Made by a program: the position numbers and the translations under genes. Below the pieces are notes generated by a model, which worked only from the letters and a program-made list of their open reading frames with translations, made no database searches and was not told where the DNA came from. This document shows positions 1-16,844 of a stretch of 64,000 nt of DNA, in pieces. Location: assembly GCF_006443685.1 (NCBI RefSeq), contig NZ_VFYP01000003.1, positions 353,977-417,976 of the forward strand. Reading direction: 5' to 3'. The stretch comes from Rhizobium glycinendophyticum (GTDB lineage: Bacteria; Pseudomonadota; Alphaproteobacteria; Rhizobiales; Rhizobiaceae). The first letter of the stretch is position 1. Each line of letters starts with the position of its first letter.

Positions 1-111
1 CGCTGTAAAGCCGAGAAGCCCGAGCAATCCGACGAGAAGCGCCGTCGGAAGGCGGTTCGGGGCGCGACCTTTGCGGTTCGAGAGATAGCCGAGGCTGGAC
101 GCCGATCCCAT
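1..111 (-). CDS. puhC: PuhC, photosynthetic complex assembly protein (N-terminal 37 codons only)
   Basis: The gene starts at the ATG at 111-109 and runs off the left edge of the window. The visible N-terminus has a basic stretch (LSNRKGRAPNRLP) followed by a hydrophobic Leu/Gly segment that begins a membrane anchor. It lies 9 bases after the puhB stop with an AGGGAACC-type ribosome site, the normal puhA-puhB-puhC order. PuhC helps assemble reaction centre and light-harvesting 1 complexes in the inner membrane. The assignment rests mainly on position because only the N-terminus is present. Confidence 0.75.
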   Translation of the reverse strand, partial: MGSASSLGYLSNRKGRAPNRLPTALLVGLLGLLGFTA

Positions 112-120
112 GGTTCCCTC

Positions 121-789
121 CTATTCCGCTGCAACGGCAGCAGGTGCCGATGGCATGGATGGAGCAACGGAGATGCGAGGCTGGTTGGCATGCGAGGCGC
201 GAAACTGCACGAAGGCGGTCGACAAGACGGTTGCGGCCTTCTCGACATCGGGCAGATAGACAAGGCTCGGCTCCGGCCGCGAAAAACGCCAGCCGCGAAC
301 ATGCGGCCACTGGATCAGCCAGGACAGCCGCGTTTCCGGCGAAACGGCAATCGCGATCATGCCGCCCTTGCCGCCAAGTTTGGCGGTCGACACGGCTGTG
401 ATCTGCCGAAAAGGAAGGTTCAGCGTCATCGATAGTGCGACGCCGAAGCGCATGACGACGCGCTCGGTGGTGATGGTGTAAAGCGTGGTCTTCTCGACAG
501 CCCAGGCGAAGAGCTCGATCATGCCGATCAGAACGGCGGCGAGCGCCGCGAGGATCGCGACGGAGAAAAGCATCCCGCCGATCTCGCGCCCGTCATGCAG
601 ACCGGACACCACGGCCCAAACCGCCAGCGCCGCAAAATAGCCACCGATCCAGCGAACCTTCAACAGATGCCGGCTGAGCAGCTTCGCACTCGGACGCCCC
701 TGCCAGAGGATGATCTCGCCAGCCGGCGGCAGGCCGGGAAGGCCCGGCACCGGCTCGATCTCATGTTCCCGCGTGACGAACTGGCTCAC
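121..789 (-). CDS. puhB: PuhB, photosynthetic reaction centre assembly protein
   Basis: A 222-residue membrane protein of the PuhB family, needed for assembly of the photosynthetic reaction centre. Two hydrophobic segments lie at about residues 45-65 and 72-98. They are followed by a PH-like (bPH2) domain with the typical TLYTITTERVVMRFG stretch. The start is a GTG whose first bases overlap the puhA stop (GTGA), so the two are probably translationally coupled. It sits between puhA and puhC as in other purple bacteria. The C-terminal tail is rich in Ala, Pro and Ser and is probably disordered. Confidence 0.93.
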   Translation of the reverse strand: MSQFVTREHEIEPVPGLPGLPPAGEIILWQGRPSAKLLSRHLLKVRWIGGYFAALAVWAVVSGLHDGREIGGMLFSVAILAALAAVLIGMIELFAWAVEKTTLYTITTERVVMRFGVALSMTLNLPFRQITAVSTAKLGGKGGMIAIAVSPETRLSWLIQWPHVRGWRFSRPEPSLVYLPDVEKAATVLSTAFVQFRASHANQPRISVAPSMPSAPAAVAAE

Positions 790-1565
790 AGCAGCGGCTC
801 CTGACGGCTCTTGTCCGCATAGAGCAGGCCCGCACCGAAATAGGCGGCGATCTTGTCTTCTTCCAGAAGCGTGACGAGTTCGAGGCGCGCGGTCGCCGGC
901 ACATCGGCGAACTGGGCGGCAGAGATGGCGTGAACATAGAGATAGCGACTATTGCCACGACCCGTGCGGTAGACGACGAAGTTGTTGGGTACCAGCACCG
1001 TGCGGGCGCCCTCGCCGAGGCTCACTTCGTAATAGCGGATGAGGTGCTCGGAACGATCGACCCAGACATCCTTGACGGTGCCGGCCGTCTTGCCGTCGAA
1101 ACCCTGAACCGGCAGCCCCCGCGGATCGACCTGCCCGTCCACGATCGAAAAGCCTTCGGCGACGCGGAGCGGCACGATCCGGGCATCGCCATGCGCCGTC
1201 ATGTCAGGCTTGTCGGCGCGCTCGGCCCAGGAACCGGGGCCGATGCCGGCGAGAAGCGGATTGCCGACCGGCTCGCTCGGATATCCCGGCGCCGGCGCCA
1301 CCCGGCGGGAAGGGAAGCTGCGCGCGTCTCGCTTGAAATCCGGAACCTGTTTCAGCCCCTGCCCGTGCGGCAGCACAAAGGTCTTCTTCGGCGGAATGAA
1401 AAGCCAGGGGCTCTTATTGTAGCGGCCGGAAACATCTTCTTCGAGCGGATATCCCTCCCGCCGGTCTTCCTGGCGCAGATACCAGATGAGGCCCGCGAAA
1501 AAGATCCAGAAGGCATAGAGCACCACCTGTGCGACGTCCAAATTGCTTGTAAGCGATCCGGTCAT
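786..1565 (-). CDS. puhA: Photosynthetic reaction centre H subunit
   Basis: PuhA is the H subunit of the type II reaction centre. It is anchored by one N-terminal helix and caps the cytoplasmic face of the L/M core. The 259-residue product starts MTGSLTSNLDVAQVVLYAFW and has a single transmembrane helix at about residues 10-30. A cytoplasmic PRC-barrel domain follows (FDGKTAGTVKDVWVDRSEHLIRYY region). The frame is open upstream to 1694, but the ATG at 1565 is preferred because it gives the family's standard N-terminus and has a GGAGGG-type ribosome site. Membrane-associated genes lhaA upstream and puhB downstream confirm the context. Confidence 0.97.
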   Translation of the reverse strand: MTGSLTSNLDVAQVVLYAFWIFFAGLIWYLRQEDRREGYPLEEDVSGRYNKSPWLFIPPKKTFVLPHGQGLKQVPDFKRDARSFPSRRVAPAPGYPSEPVGNPLLAGIGPGSWAERADKPDMTAHGDARIVPLRVAEGFSIVDGQVDPRGLPVQGFDGKTAGTVKDVWVDRSEHLIRYYEVSLGEGARTVLVPNNFVVYRTGRGNSRYLYVHAISAAQFADVPATARLELVTLLEEDKIAAYFGAGLLYADKSRQEPLL

Positions 1566-1600
1566 GGTTGACCCTCCAGTTTTAGGTTTCCTGCCGGCAA

Positions 1601-3043
1601 TCAGCCGGGCAGTTCCGCCAATCCAAAACGCATGTCGTGATTTTCGTCCCGCCCGTACCGATGCCTCGTGAGCGGTCCGACGATCGCAAGGCAAAGGAAC
1701 AGAAGAACGATTTCAGAAAGATAGACGATGACGTATCCCGAGGCGGGGGTCATCATGGTCCCGCCCAGCGAGCCGTTGAGGGCGAGCGCATTGACCGTGT
1801 TCTTGACCAGACCGCCCGCCAGCAGACTTGCCCCGATGGCTGTCGCCTGAACGGCACCCCAGGCACCGACCACCAGACCGCTGTCCGATTTCTCCGAGAC
1901 GCCCATCGCCGCCAGCATGGTGCCGACGGCAAACAAACCGCCACCGAGCCCGATCCCCGCCGCTCCCGTATAGAAAAGCCCGGTCAGGCCGAGCGGCGAG
2001 GCGAAGATCACGCAGGAAAAAGCCGCGATTCCGACCAGGATTCCACGCGCGGCCACCCGGAAGACAGGCGCGCCGTGCTGCAGGCTGTGCGCCGCCCAGG
2101 CAAAGCCTGCCATGGTGCCGGCGGCCCAGATCCCGGTCAGCCGGGTCGTCTCGCCGACCGTCAGCCCCAGAATTTCCCCGCCGTAAGGCTCGAGCAGAAT
2201 ATCCTGCATGGAGAAAGCGGCAGACCCGATCGCGACCGCGATCAAGAGGCGCAAAACACCAGGATCGCTGCGATACTCGTCCAGAGCGTCGAAGAAGCTC
2301 ACCAGATCGCGATCGGGCGCACTGCGGGCCGTATCGCGCGCTTCCTGCTTCCAGATGGCAACGAGATTGATGATCATGGTCAAAAGGGCGGTGCCCTGAA
2401 TGACCTGAATCAGCAGCTTGGGGCTGAAATCGACGAGGAAGTAGCTGTAGAAGGTCGACGCGCCGATCATGCCCAGAAGCAGCATGAAATAGAGGAGCGC
2501 GACGACACGCGGCCGTTTTTCCTGCGTCACGAGATCGCTCGCGAGCGCAAGGCCCGCCGTTTGCGCCATATGCATGCCGAAGCCGGTCAGGATGAAGGCA
2601 AGACCGACGCCGGCCGCGCCCGCCCATTCGGGACCAACGGTTTGCGACTGCAGGACCAGCAGCGCGAAGGGCATGATGGCGAGCCCGCCGAACTGCAACA
2701 GGGAACCGAGCCAGATATACGGTACGCGCCGCCAACCGAGCACGGACTTGTAGGTATCGGAGCGATAGCCGAAGAACAGCCGCAGCGGCGCGACCAGCAC
2801 CGGAATGGCAACGACGGCAGACACCAGCGCCACGGAGACGCCGAGTTCGACGATCAGCACGCGGTTGAGCGTGCCGGTCAGAAGCACCATGACAAACCCG
2901 GCCGAGACCTGGAACAGCGACAGCCGCAGCAGGCGCGACAGGGGCATCTCCACCGAGGCAGCATCGGCGAACGGCATGTAGCGCGTGCCCATCTTCTGCC
3001 AGAAGCCGATCAACTTGCGATTGGCGGTGGAGAGCGTGTTCAC
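1601..3043 (-). CDS. lhaA: LhaA, light-harvesting complex 1 assembly protein (PucC/MFS family)
   Basis: A 480-residue polytopic membrane protein of the PucC/LhaA branch of the major facilitator superfamily. It is thought to assist LH1 assembly or pigment delivery. About twelve hydrophobic segments are visible. The N-terminus has the typical RYMPFADAASVEMPL and LTGTLNRVLIVELG stretches and the DTYKSVLGWRRVPYIW loop. Translation starts at GTG 3043, overlapping the bchM stop (GTGA). It lies between bchM and puhA, its usual place in the superoperon. A paralogue of the same family is found at 15435-16805. Confidence 0.94.
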   Translation of the reverse strand: MNTLSTANRKLIGFWQKMGTRYMPFADAASVEMPLSRLLRLSLFQVSAGFVMVLLTGTLNRVLIVELGVSVALVSAVVAIPVLVAPLRLFFGYRSDTYKSVLGWRRVPYIWLGSLLQFGGLAIMPFALLVLQSQTVGPEWAGAAGVGLAFILTGFGMHMAQTAGLALASDLVTQEKRPRVVALLYFMLLLGMIGASTFYSYFLVDFSPKLLIQVIQGTALLTMIINLVAIWKQEARDTARSAPDRDLVSFFDALDEYRSDPGVLRLLIAVAIGSAAFSMQDILLEPYGGEILGLTVGETTRLTGIWAAGTMAGFAWAAHSLQHGAPVFRVAARGILVGIAAFSCVIFASPLGLTGLFYTGAAGIGLGGGLFAVGTMLAAMGVSEKSDSGLVVGAWGAVQATAIGASLLAGGLVKNTVNALALNGSLGGTMMTPASGYVIVYLSEIVLLFLCLAIVGPLTRHRYGRDENHDMRFGLAELPG

Positions 3044-3753
3044 CGGATTACCTCCATGGCCTGGGAGGTATAGAAGCCGACGCCGACTTTATGGCTCCGG
3101 CCGCTCGTCCAACCCGCAAAGCCGGGATTGTGCAGCATCTCCGACACCAGCCGATCCGGCTGCACCGGATAGATGGCCGGCGCCCGATTGCCGCGCGGAA
3201 AGATCTTGCCCGTGGCCAGCATCGCCCGCAGCAGGCGGGATCCGGGAGCGAGCGTGAAGATAATGCTGCGCGATGTCCGCTCCGCCAGGCGGTGCAGAAC
3301 GCGCACCGCATCGGCTGGCCGGTAATGGATCAGGACATCCATGGCGACGACCGCATCGAAATGGCCATGGCGCGGATCGAGCATGTCGCCGCTATGGAAG
3401 GTGACGGAGCCGCGGCCGCCTGGGCCGAATGTGGAGAGATCCAGCGCCCGCTGCCGAGCATGGGCGATCATCTGGGCGGAGAGGTCGACGCCGACCACCT
3501 CGGCGCCGCGCTCGACGAGTTCAAAGGATAGAACACCCGATCCGCAGCCGGCATCGAGAATGCGCCACCCGGTGAGATCCTGCGGCAGCCAGTTCACCAG
3601 CGTCCGGCGCATCTCTTCACGCCCCTTGCGCACGGTGGCCCGTATACCGCTCACCGGCTGGTCGCCGGTCAGCCGCTTCCAGGCATCAAGCGCCGTGCGA
3701 TCGAAGTAGTGTTCGATCTCGCCGGTTCTGCGGATGTAATCGGCCTGGCTCAT
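3040..3753 (-). CDS. bchM: Mg-protoporphyrin IX O-methyltransferase
   Basis: BchM transfers a methyl group from S-adenosylmethionine to the ring C propionate of Mg-protoporphyrin IX, the step after Mg chelatase. The 237-residue product has a class I SAM-binding fold with the motif LDAGCGSG at residues 66-73 and VVGVDLS shortly after. The C-terminus (RSHKVGVGFYTSQAMEVIR) is typical of the BchM/ChlM family. The start lies 9 bases after bchL, and the stop overlaps the GTG of lhaA. The position directly after bchL is conserved in purple bacteria. Confidence 0.96.
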   Translation of the reverse strand: MSQADYIRRTGEIEHYFDRTALDAWKRLTGDQPVSGIRATVRKGREEMRRTLVNWLPQDLTGWRILDAGCGSGVLSFELVERGAEVVGVDLSAQMIAHARQRALDLSTFGPGGRGSVTFHSGDMLDPRHGHFDAVVAMDVLIHYRPADAVRVLHRLAERTSRSIIFTLAPGSRLLRAMLATGKIFPRGNRAPAIYPVQPDRLVSEMLHNPGFAGWTSGRSHKVGVGFYTSQAMEVIR

Positions 3754-3762
3754 GATCCGCCC

Positions 3763-11809
<8,047 letters not shown>

Positions 11810-11878
11810 CGGTTCCCCTCCCAATGCATCCCGCGGGCTATCGGGATTACAAAAAGAGTACCTCCGCAAAAGCCGAAG

Positions 11879-11912
11879 TGTCAACTTTGTTTGACGTATA
11901 TTTTTATTTACA
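11879..11912. promoter_or_regulatory. Two overlapping PpsR/CrtJ-type operators between bchF and aerR
   Basis: The first site is TGT (11879-11881), 12 bases, ACG (11894-11896), with inner arms GTCAA/TTGAC. It is one base off the PpsR consensus TGT-N12-ACA. A second, weaker site, CGT (11895-11897), 12 bases, ACA (11910-11912), overlaps its end. On the minus strand the first site contains TTGACA (11884-11879), a good -35 for bchF. Binding by PpsR is inferred from the consensus; ppsR is encoded nearby. Confidence 0.75.
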
Positions 11913-12017
11913 GAAACTTGAACTGGAGTCATTCTGGTTCCACGCCCTTCAAGTCCATGTTGCGGACCAGCTGGGACGGGATGACCGTTTTTTCGCTGAG
12001 GGAGGCGCGGGCGCGGT

Positions 12018-12971
12018 ATGATGGAGGGATCGCTTAGCGTCGTGGACGAGCCCGTGGCGGGCGGAGAATCCGCGAATTCTCAGGGACAGACTTGTCCACA
12101 CCCCCTTGTGGCCAGCAATCGTAGGGCTTACCTACATCCCAGTGATGGCGAAGCGCTCCGGCGCATCATAAAGGGAACGGTGGCCTCGATGACGGCCGAA
12201 AGGTTTTCGGCACGCTACGACGTCGGTCTGGAGCACGACCGCCTTTATGAAAAGGCGCTCGCCGAATTCCGTTTTCTTGTCGTCGATCCGAGAACCCGGC
12301 TTGCTTCTCTGCTCGCTTACCTTGAAGAGCAGCTGCCTCGCGGCAGGCCAGACTATGTTAAGGTCCTGTTTCTGGAAGCGGTGGCCAGGCTGCTGGGCAA
12401 GGAATGGATGTCCGACACCTGCGATTTCATCGACGTGACCATCGGGACAGCGAGACTGCAGGAAATCGTGCAATGCCTTTCCCGCCCCTATCGAGATGGA
12501 AACGGGGATCTTTCCGCCCCCCACGCCTTGATTCTCACGCCCGCAGGCGAGCAGCACACCCTCATGCCGCACATGATCGGCCTGCTGTTCGACACGCTCG
12601 GCTGGAACCGGCGGATCGTCGAGCCATCGGAGCACAAGGGCCGAAACTTTGCACCCTCCGTCGATCGTGCCGACGTCGCCTGTATCGGATGGAGCAACAT
12701 TCGCCTCGCCGGCGAGTTTGAGAGCTTGGTGCACGATATCCGACGGCAGCGGCAGGACCGACAGCTACCTCTGATCGTAGGAGGCGCCGGGGCCCTGAAC
12801 TCCATTGATTTGCTTGTCAGTTTGGGGATTGACTGCATCTGCGACAGTGTTTACTCGGCAGTGAAGATTTGCCAGAACTACTGTGAACTTCAACGGATCG
12901 GCCAGCCGTCGCGCCAGGCCGGTGGAACGGCTTTAGTCACGCCCAGCGGAATCGATTGGCTCACTCAATGA
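12018..12971 (+). CDS. aerR: AerR/PpaA-family cobalamin-binding antirepressor
   Basis: A 317-residue protein matching the AerR/PpaA family encoded next to ppsR/crtJ in purple bacteria. Family members bind cobalamin in a light-dependent way and modulate the PpsR/CrtJ repressor. A helical cap region (about residues 45-150) precedes a Rossmann-like B12-binding domain that begins at about residue 165 (ALILTPAGEQHTLMPH). His180 in that stretch is the candidate cobalamin ligand by comparison with AerR; that is inference. It lacks the DxHxxG motif of methionine synthase. The stop overlaps the ppsR ATG (ATGA), so the two are likely coupled. Confidence 0.9.
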   Translation: MMEGSLSVVDEPVAGGESANSQGQTCPHPLVASNRRAYLHPSDGEALRRIIKGTVASMTAERFSARYDVGLEHDRLYEKALAEFRFLVVDPRTRLASLLAYLEEQLPRGRPDYVKVLFLEAVARLLGKEWMSDTCDFIDVTIGTARLQEIVQCLSRPYRDGNGDLSAPHALILTPAGEQHTLMPHMIGLLFDTLGWNRRIVEPSEHKGRNFAPSVDRADVACIGWSNIRLAGEFESLVHDIRRQRQDRQLPLIVGGAGALNSIDLLVSLGIDCICDSVYSAVKICQNYCELQRIGQPSRQAGGTALVTPSGIDWLTQ

Positions 12972-14407
12972 AGCCCCTCAACGGCCTACACGGATCCCAA
13001 GGCACTCCGATCGCAGAAAGCCTGCTGAAGACGCTTGGTCCGGAGGCTGTAGGGGCCCTTGTCAGCCTCGGCGCCGATGTCGTGATGCTGATCGACAAAA
13101 CGGCAATTATATCGCAAGTTTATTTCAGCAATCCGGAACTGGCGGAATACGGTCTTGCCAAGAGCGTTGGCAAGCGCCTGCAGGACTGCGTGACGATTGA
13201 ATCGGTCCCTAAGATCGACTCCTTGCTCGCCAGTGACAACACCCGTGACCCCGTCCGCGGCTACCAGGTCAATCACAAATGCGGTTCCAAACCCGACCTG
13301 CCGGTGGTGTATTCCGCCTATTCCAGCAAGGATCTGCCCTATAGCATCGTGGTCGGCCGTGAACTGCGCCAGCAATTTCAGGACCAGCAGCGTCTGGTTC
13401 AGGCGCAAATGGAGCTGGAAGCCGACTATCGCGAACTGCAGGAAGCCGAAACCCGTTACCGCACGGCTTTTAAGGTCGCTGCCGCCGCCTATGTGATGAT
13501 GGACGGCGAAAAGCGCACGGTTCTCGATGCCAATGCATCCGCCATGGCTCTTCTTTCGCCCAATGGCGGTCCTGTGGCCGGCAAGCCGCTGCGCGACCTG
13601 TTCCACAAGCAGGACAGGGATCGCCTCGGCGATGCGATTGGAGAGGCGCGCCACAGCCCGAATGCTGTGCATGTCGACAACCTGCGCAGCGCGCGTGGCG
13701 AGAGCGTTTCTGCCACTATTCGGTCCTATCGTGAAAACGGCGTGACAAATCTTGTCCTTGCTCTATGGCCGGCGACGGAAGAACAGGAAACCAGGCGCCA
13801 GCGCACTGAACCGGTGGCAGCCGCCGCCTCGGTCGATCTTGCAGACTTGCCGGAAGCCGCGGTGCAGACTGATACCGACGGCATTGTCATGGCTGCCAAC
13901 GATCTGTTTCTCGATCTCGTTCACGCGCCGTCGCTCAATCAGGTCATCGGCCGCAACCTCGCCATCTGGTTCGCCTCGTCCGCCATCGACATCCGCGTCC
14001 TTTATACCCGCATTCAGGACGAACAGTGCATTCGCGGCTTCTCGTCGACGCTCACCGACAATTTGTCAGGCGAGCGGAGTGTCAGCCTGTCTGTCCGTTT
14101 CAGCCGCGAAACCGGCACCGTGCATTTCCTCCTGGTCCCACAGGCAGCGCCGTCTGAGCGACTCACTATCCCATCGCCGGGCGTTCCAGATCAGGCGGAG
14201 GGTTTCTCCAGTCTGGTGGGCAAGGTGCCGCTCAAGGATCTCATGCGCGAATCCCTCGATGTGATCGAAAAGATCTGCATCGAGGCAGCGCTTGACCAGA
14301 CGAATAACAACCGCGCCTATGCCGCAGAAATTCTCGGCCTGTCGCGTCAGAGCCTGTACATCAAGTTGCGCCGCTACGGCCTGGAAGACTATCGACCAGG
14401 AAGCTGA
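12968..14407 (+). CDS. ppsR: PpsR/CrtJ redox- and light-responsive repressor of photosynthesis genes
   Basis: A 479-residue regulator with an N-terminal domain, two PAS domains (around residues 160-275 and 285-400) and a C-terminal Fis-type helix-turn-helix (NNRAYAAEILGLSRQSLYIK). PpsR represses bch, crt and puc genes under aerobic conditions by binding TGT-N12-ACA palindromes. Cys437, just before the HTH, is positioned like the redox-active cysteine known in this family; the equivalence is inferred. The frame opens at a TTG, but ATG 12968, which overlaps the aerR stop, is the better start. Confidence 0.95.
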   Translation: MKPLNGLHGSQGTPIAESLLKTLGPEAVGALVSLGADVVMLIDKTAIISQVYFSNPELAEYGLAKSVGKRLQDCVTIESVPKIDSLLASDNTRDPVRGYQVNHKCGSKPDLPVVYSAYSSKDLPYSIVVGRELRQQFQDQQRLVQAQMELEADYRELQEAETRYRTAFKVAAAAYVMMDGEKRTVLDANASAMALLSPNGGPVAGKPLRDLFHKQDRDRLGDAIGEARHSPNAVHVDNLRSARGESVSATIRSYRENGVTNLVLALWPATEEQETRRQRTEPVAAAASVDLADLPEAAVQTDTDGIVMAANDLFLDLVHAPSLNQVIGRNLAIWFASSAIDIRVLYTRIQDEQCIRGFSSTLTDNLSGERSVSLSVRFSRETGTVHFLLVPQAAPSERLTIPSPGVPDQAEGFSSLVGKVPLKDLMRESLDVIEKICIEAALDQTNNNRAYAAEILGLSRQSLYIKLRRYGLEDYRPGS

Positions 14408-14452
14408 GAGCCGAGATAGCACCCGGGCAGCATCTGAGAACAACGCACGCAG

Positions 14453-14470
14453 TGTCAATTTTAGTTGACA
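14453..14470. promoter_or_regulatory. PpsR/CrtJ operator overlapping the bchG promoter
   Basis: TGT, 12 bases, ACA with perfect arms TGTCAA / TTGACA. The right arm TTGACA (14465-14470) is also a consensus -35 hexamer. A weak -10 (TAGCCT, 14488-14493) follows at 17-base spacing. The bchG ATG is at 14500, so repression would be by direct promoter occlusion. Confidence 0.85.
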
Positions 14471-14499
14471 CAACCGCGGTGCATGCCTAGCCTTCGTTC

Positions 14500-15423
14500 A
14501 TGGCTATCACACCCACCCACGGACCGGTCGCAACCTACCCCTCGGCAGGCGCAGTGCTGGCTTTGCTCAAGCCAATTACCTGGTTTCCGCCGATGTGGGC
14601 CTACACCTGCGGGGCCATCGCCTCGGGGGCGCCGCTTTCGAGCCGTCTCGTGCCGCTGTTGCTCGGCATCGTCCTCGCGGGCCCCTTACTCTGCGGCACG
14701 AGTCAGGCGGTCAACGACTGGTTCGATCGTCACGTGGATGCCATCAACGAGCCACACCGCGTGATCCCGTCGGGACGCATGCCAGGGCGCTGGGGCCTCT
14801 ATGTGGCCCTCATCATGTCGGTTCTGTCACTTTGCGTCGCCGCCATACTCGGCCCTTTGGTGTTCGCCGCCGGCACGCTCGGTCTTGTGCTCGCCTGGGG
14901 CTACAGCATGCCGCCATTGCGCTTCAAGCAGAACGGCTGGATCGGCAACGGCGTGGTCGGCCTCAGCTATGAGACGCTGCCGTGGATCACTGCGGCGGCG
15001 GCGGCCCTGGGCGCAACACCTTCGATGCCGCTTGTGCTGGTCGCCTTGCTCTATGGCATCGGTGCCCACGGAATCCTGACACTGAACGACTTCAAGGCGA
15101 TCAAAGGCGACATTGAAATGGGCATCAACACGCTTCCGGTGCTCCACGGTCCGCGCAACTCCGCGGTCATCGCCTGCCTTATCATGGGATCGGCACAGGC
15201 CGGCGTGATCCTGCTTCTGCTGTATCTGCAGTTGTCGATGGGAGCGCTGCTTGTCGGTGCCCTCCTGCTGGCCCAGGTGCTGTGCATGCCACGCTTCGTA
15301 AGAGATCCTGAAGGCAAGGCGGTCTGGTACTCCGCCGCTGGCGTCGGCCTTTACGTGACCGGCATGATGGTGACCGCCGTCGCTTTCGCGTCGGCCATGT
15401 CCGCATTGCCGATCACCGGCTGA
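14500..15423 (+). CDS. bchG: Bacteriochlorophyll synthase (geranylgeranyl/phytyl transferase)
   Basis: BchG attaches the geranylgeranyl tail to bacteriochlorophyllide a in the membrane. The 307-residue product belongs to the UbiA prenyltransferase superfamily. It has about eight hydrophobic helices, the first aspartate-rich motif in NDWFDRHVDAINEPHR and the second in LNDFKAIKGDIEMG. The start is ATG 14500, with no clear ribosome site and almost no room for a leader after the predicted promoter. It heads bchG-(pucC-like)-bchP, the usual order in purple bacteria. Confidence 0.96.
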   Translation: MAITPTHGPVATYPSAGAVLALLKPITWFPPMWAYTCGAIASGAPLSSRLVPLLLGIVLAGPLLCGTSQAVNDWFDRHVDAINEPHRVIPSGRMPGRWGLYVALIMSVLSLCVAAILGPLVFAAGTLGLVLAWGYSMPPLRFKQNGWIGNGVVGLSYETLPWITAAAAALGATPSMPLVLVALLYGIGAHGILTLNDFKAIKGDIEMGINTLPVLHGPRNSAVIACLIMGSAQAGVILLLLYLQLSMGALLVGALLLAQVLCMPRFVRDPEGKAVWYSAAGVGLYVTGMMVTAVAFASAMSALPITG

Positions 15424-15434
15424 AGGGGATTGTG

Positions 15435-16805
15435 ATGTCCCAAACCTCCGCAAGTCCAGCAGCCCGCCAGATGCGCAACCAGGGCCTGAGCTGGTTCTCC
15501 ATCTTGCGCCTGGGTCTCGTACAGGCCGCACTTGGGGCGATTGTGGTGCTCACCACCTCGACCCTCAACCGCGTGATGATCGTCGAGTTGCAGCTGTCGG
15601 CCCTGATCCCCGGTCTACTTGTCGGGCTTCATTATGGCGTTCAGATCACCCGCCCGGTCTGGGGCCACAAGTCCGACATTGGCAGCTCCCGTACGCGCTG
15701 GATCCTCGGCGGCCTTGCCCTGCTCGCCCTGTCGGGAACGGCGGCGGCAGCGACCACTTTGCTGTTCGAGCAGAACTTCGTTCTTGGGCTGATCACCGCA
15801 ATCGTCGCCTATATCCTGATCGGCATGGGCATCGGCGCCTGCGGGACGTCGCTTCTGGCGCTGATGGCACTCAAGACGGCGCCTGAACGACGCGCGGCAG
15901 CCGCCACGAGCACCTGGATGCTGATGATCGTCGGCATCATCCTGAGTTCTGTGATCACGGGCACCAATCTTGATCCCTACAGCCACCTGCGCCTGGTGAC
16001 CGTCACCGCCATCACCGGCGCCGTTGCCTTTCTGATCGGATGGGCAGCTGTCGCTGGCATCGAGCGCAAGGCAACACCGAAAGAATACCCGCCAGCCGCA
16101 CAGGGCGAGGACGTGTCTTTCCGCCAGAGCCTTGTCGATGTCTGGCGAGATCCGCAGGCGCGCCTCTTCACTCTCTTCATCTTCCTGTCGATGCTTGCTT
16201 ACGCGACGCAGGACCTGATCCTGGAACCCTTTGCAGGCCTATTGTTTGGCTGGACACCCGGACAGACCACGAGCCTTTCCGGCACGCAGCATGGCGGGGT
16301 CCTGCTCGGAATGGCCCTGGTCGGCGTTCTCGGTACCTTGTTTGCAAAGCGCTATCCCGCCCTGCCCCGCATCTTCATCGTCGCCGGCTGCCTCGGCTCG
16401 GCAGCGGCACTTGCGGCCTTATGTCTTTCAACCACCTTCGCCCCTGCATGGCCGCTCGGCGCCAACGTGTTTCTGTTGGGCGCGGGCAATGGCGCATTTG
16501 CGGTCGCGGCGATAGGCATGATGATGACCCTGGCCGGCAATGGTGCTCGCGCCGATCACGGAATGCGCATGGGCATCTGGGGTGCAGCTCAGGCTATCGC
16601 CTTTGGTCTCGGAGGCGTTCTCGGTACCATCGTGCTCGACATCGGTCGGCGCATGACAGGAGATGACGCGACGGCCTTCGCCATCGTTTTTGCCATGGAA
16701 GCCGCGCTCTTCCTCGCCGCGGCGCTGCTTGCCCTTGTGCTGGCAAGGCCAGAACAGAAGACGCGACCGTATACAACTGATGGCATGGCGATACCGGCAG
16801 AGTAA
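15435..16805 (+). CDS. PucC-family MFS transporter-like protein between bchG and bchP (orf428/bch2 type)
   Basis: A 456-residue polytopic membrane protein of the PucC/LhaA family. This copy corresponds to the gene found between bchG and bchP in other photosynthesis clusters. About twelve hydrophobic segments are visible, with a conserved TSTLNRVMIVELQLSALIPG stretch near residue 40 that parallels the same region of LhaA. Its exact role is not established; a part in pigment or light-harvesting assembly is the usual inference. ATG 15435 is preferred over the in-frame GTG three bases earlier. The spacing to bchG is 11 bases. Confidence 0.9.
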   Translation: MSQTSASPAARQMRNQGLSWFSILRLGLVQAALGAIVVLTTSTLNRVMIVELQLSALIPGLLVGLHYGVQITRPVWGHKSDIGSSRTRWILGGLALLALSGTAAAATTLLFEQNFVLGLITAIVAYILIGMGIGACGTSLLALMALKTAPERRAAAATSTWMLMIVGIILSSVITGTNLDPYSHLRLVTVTAITGAVAFLIGWAAVAGIERKATPKEYPPAAQGEDVSFRQSLVDVWRDPQARLFTLFIFLSMLAYATQDLILEPFAGLLFGWTPGQTTSLSGTQHGGVLLGMALVGVLGTLFAKRYPALPRIFIVAGCLGSAAALAALCLSTTFAPAWPLGANVFLLGAGNGAFAVAAIGMMMTLAGNGARADHGMRMGIWGAAQAIAFGLGGVLGTIVLDIGRRMTGDDATAFAIVFAMEAALFLAAALLALVLARPEQKTRPYTTDGMAIPAE

Positions 16806-16844
16806 ATCACGCAGCCGCCCCAGGGCAGCGGCAAGGAGGCAGGC

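Noticed and set aside
1637..3073. Long plus-strand open frame of 478 codons opposite lhaA
   Set aside because: It is rich in Arg, Gln, Asp and His with no hydrophobic core or known motif and lies exactly antisense to a conserved membrane protein gene; it reflects GC-rich codon bias.
11810..12017. Cobalamin riboswitch before aerR
   Set aside because: No B12-box or multi-stem leader is visible; the region is explained by PpsR sites and promoter DNA.
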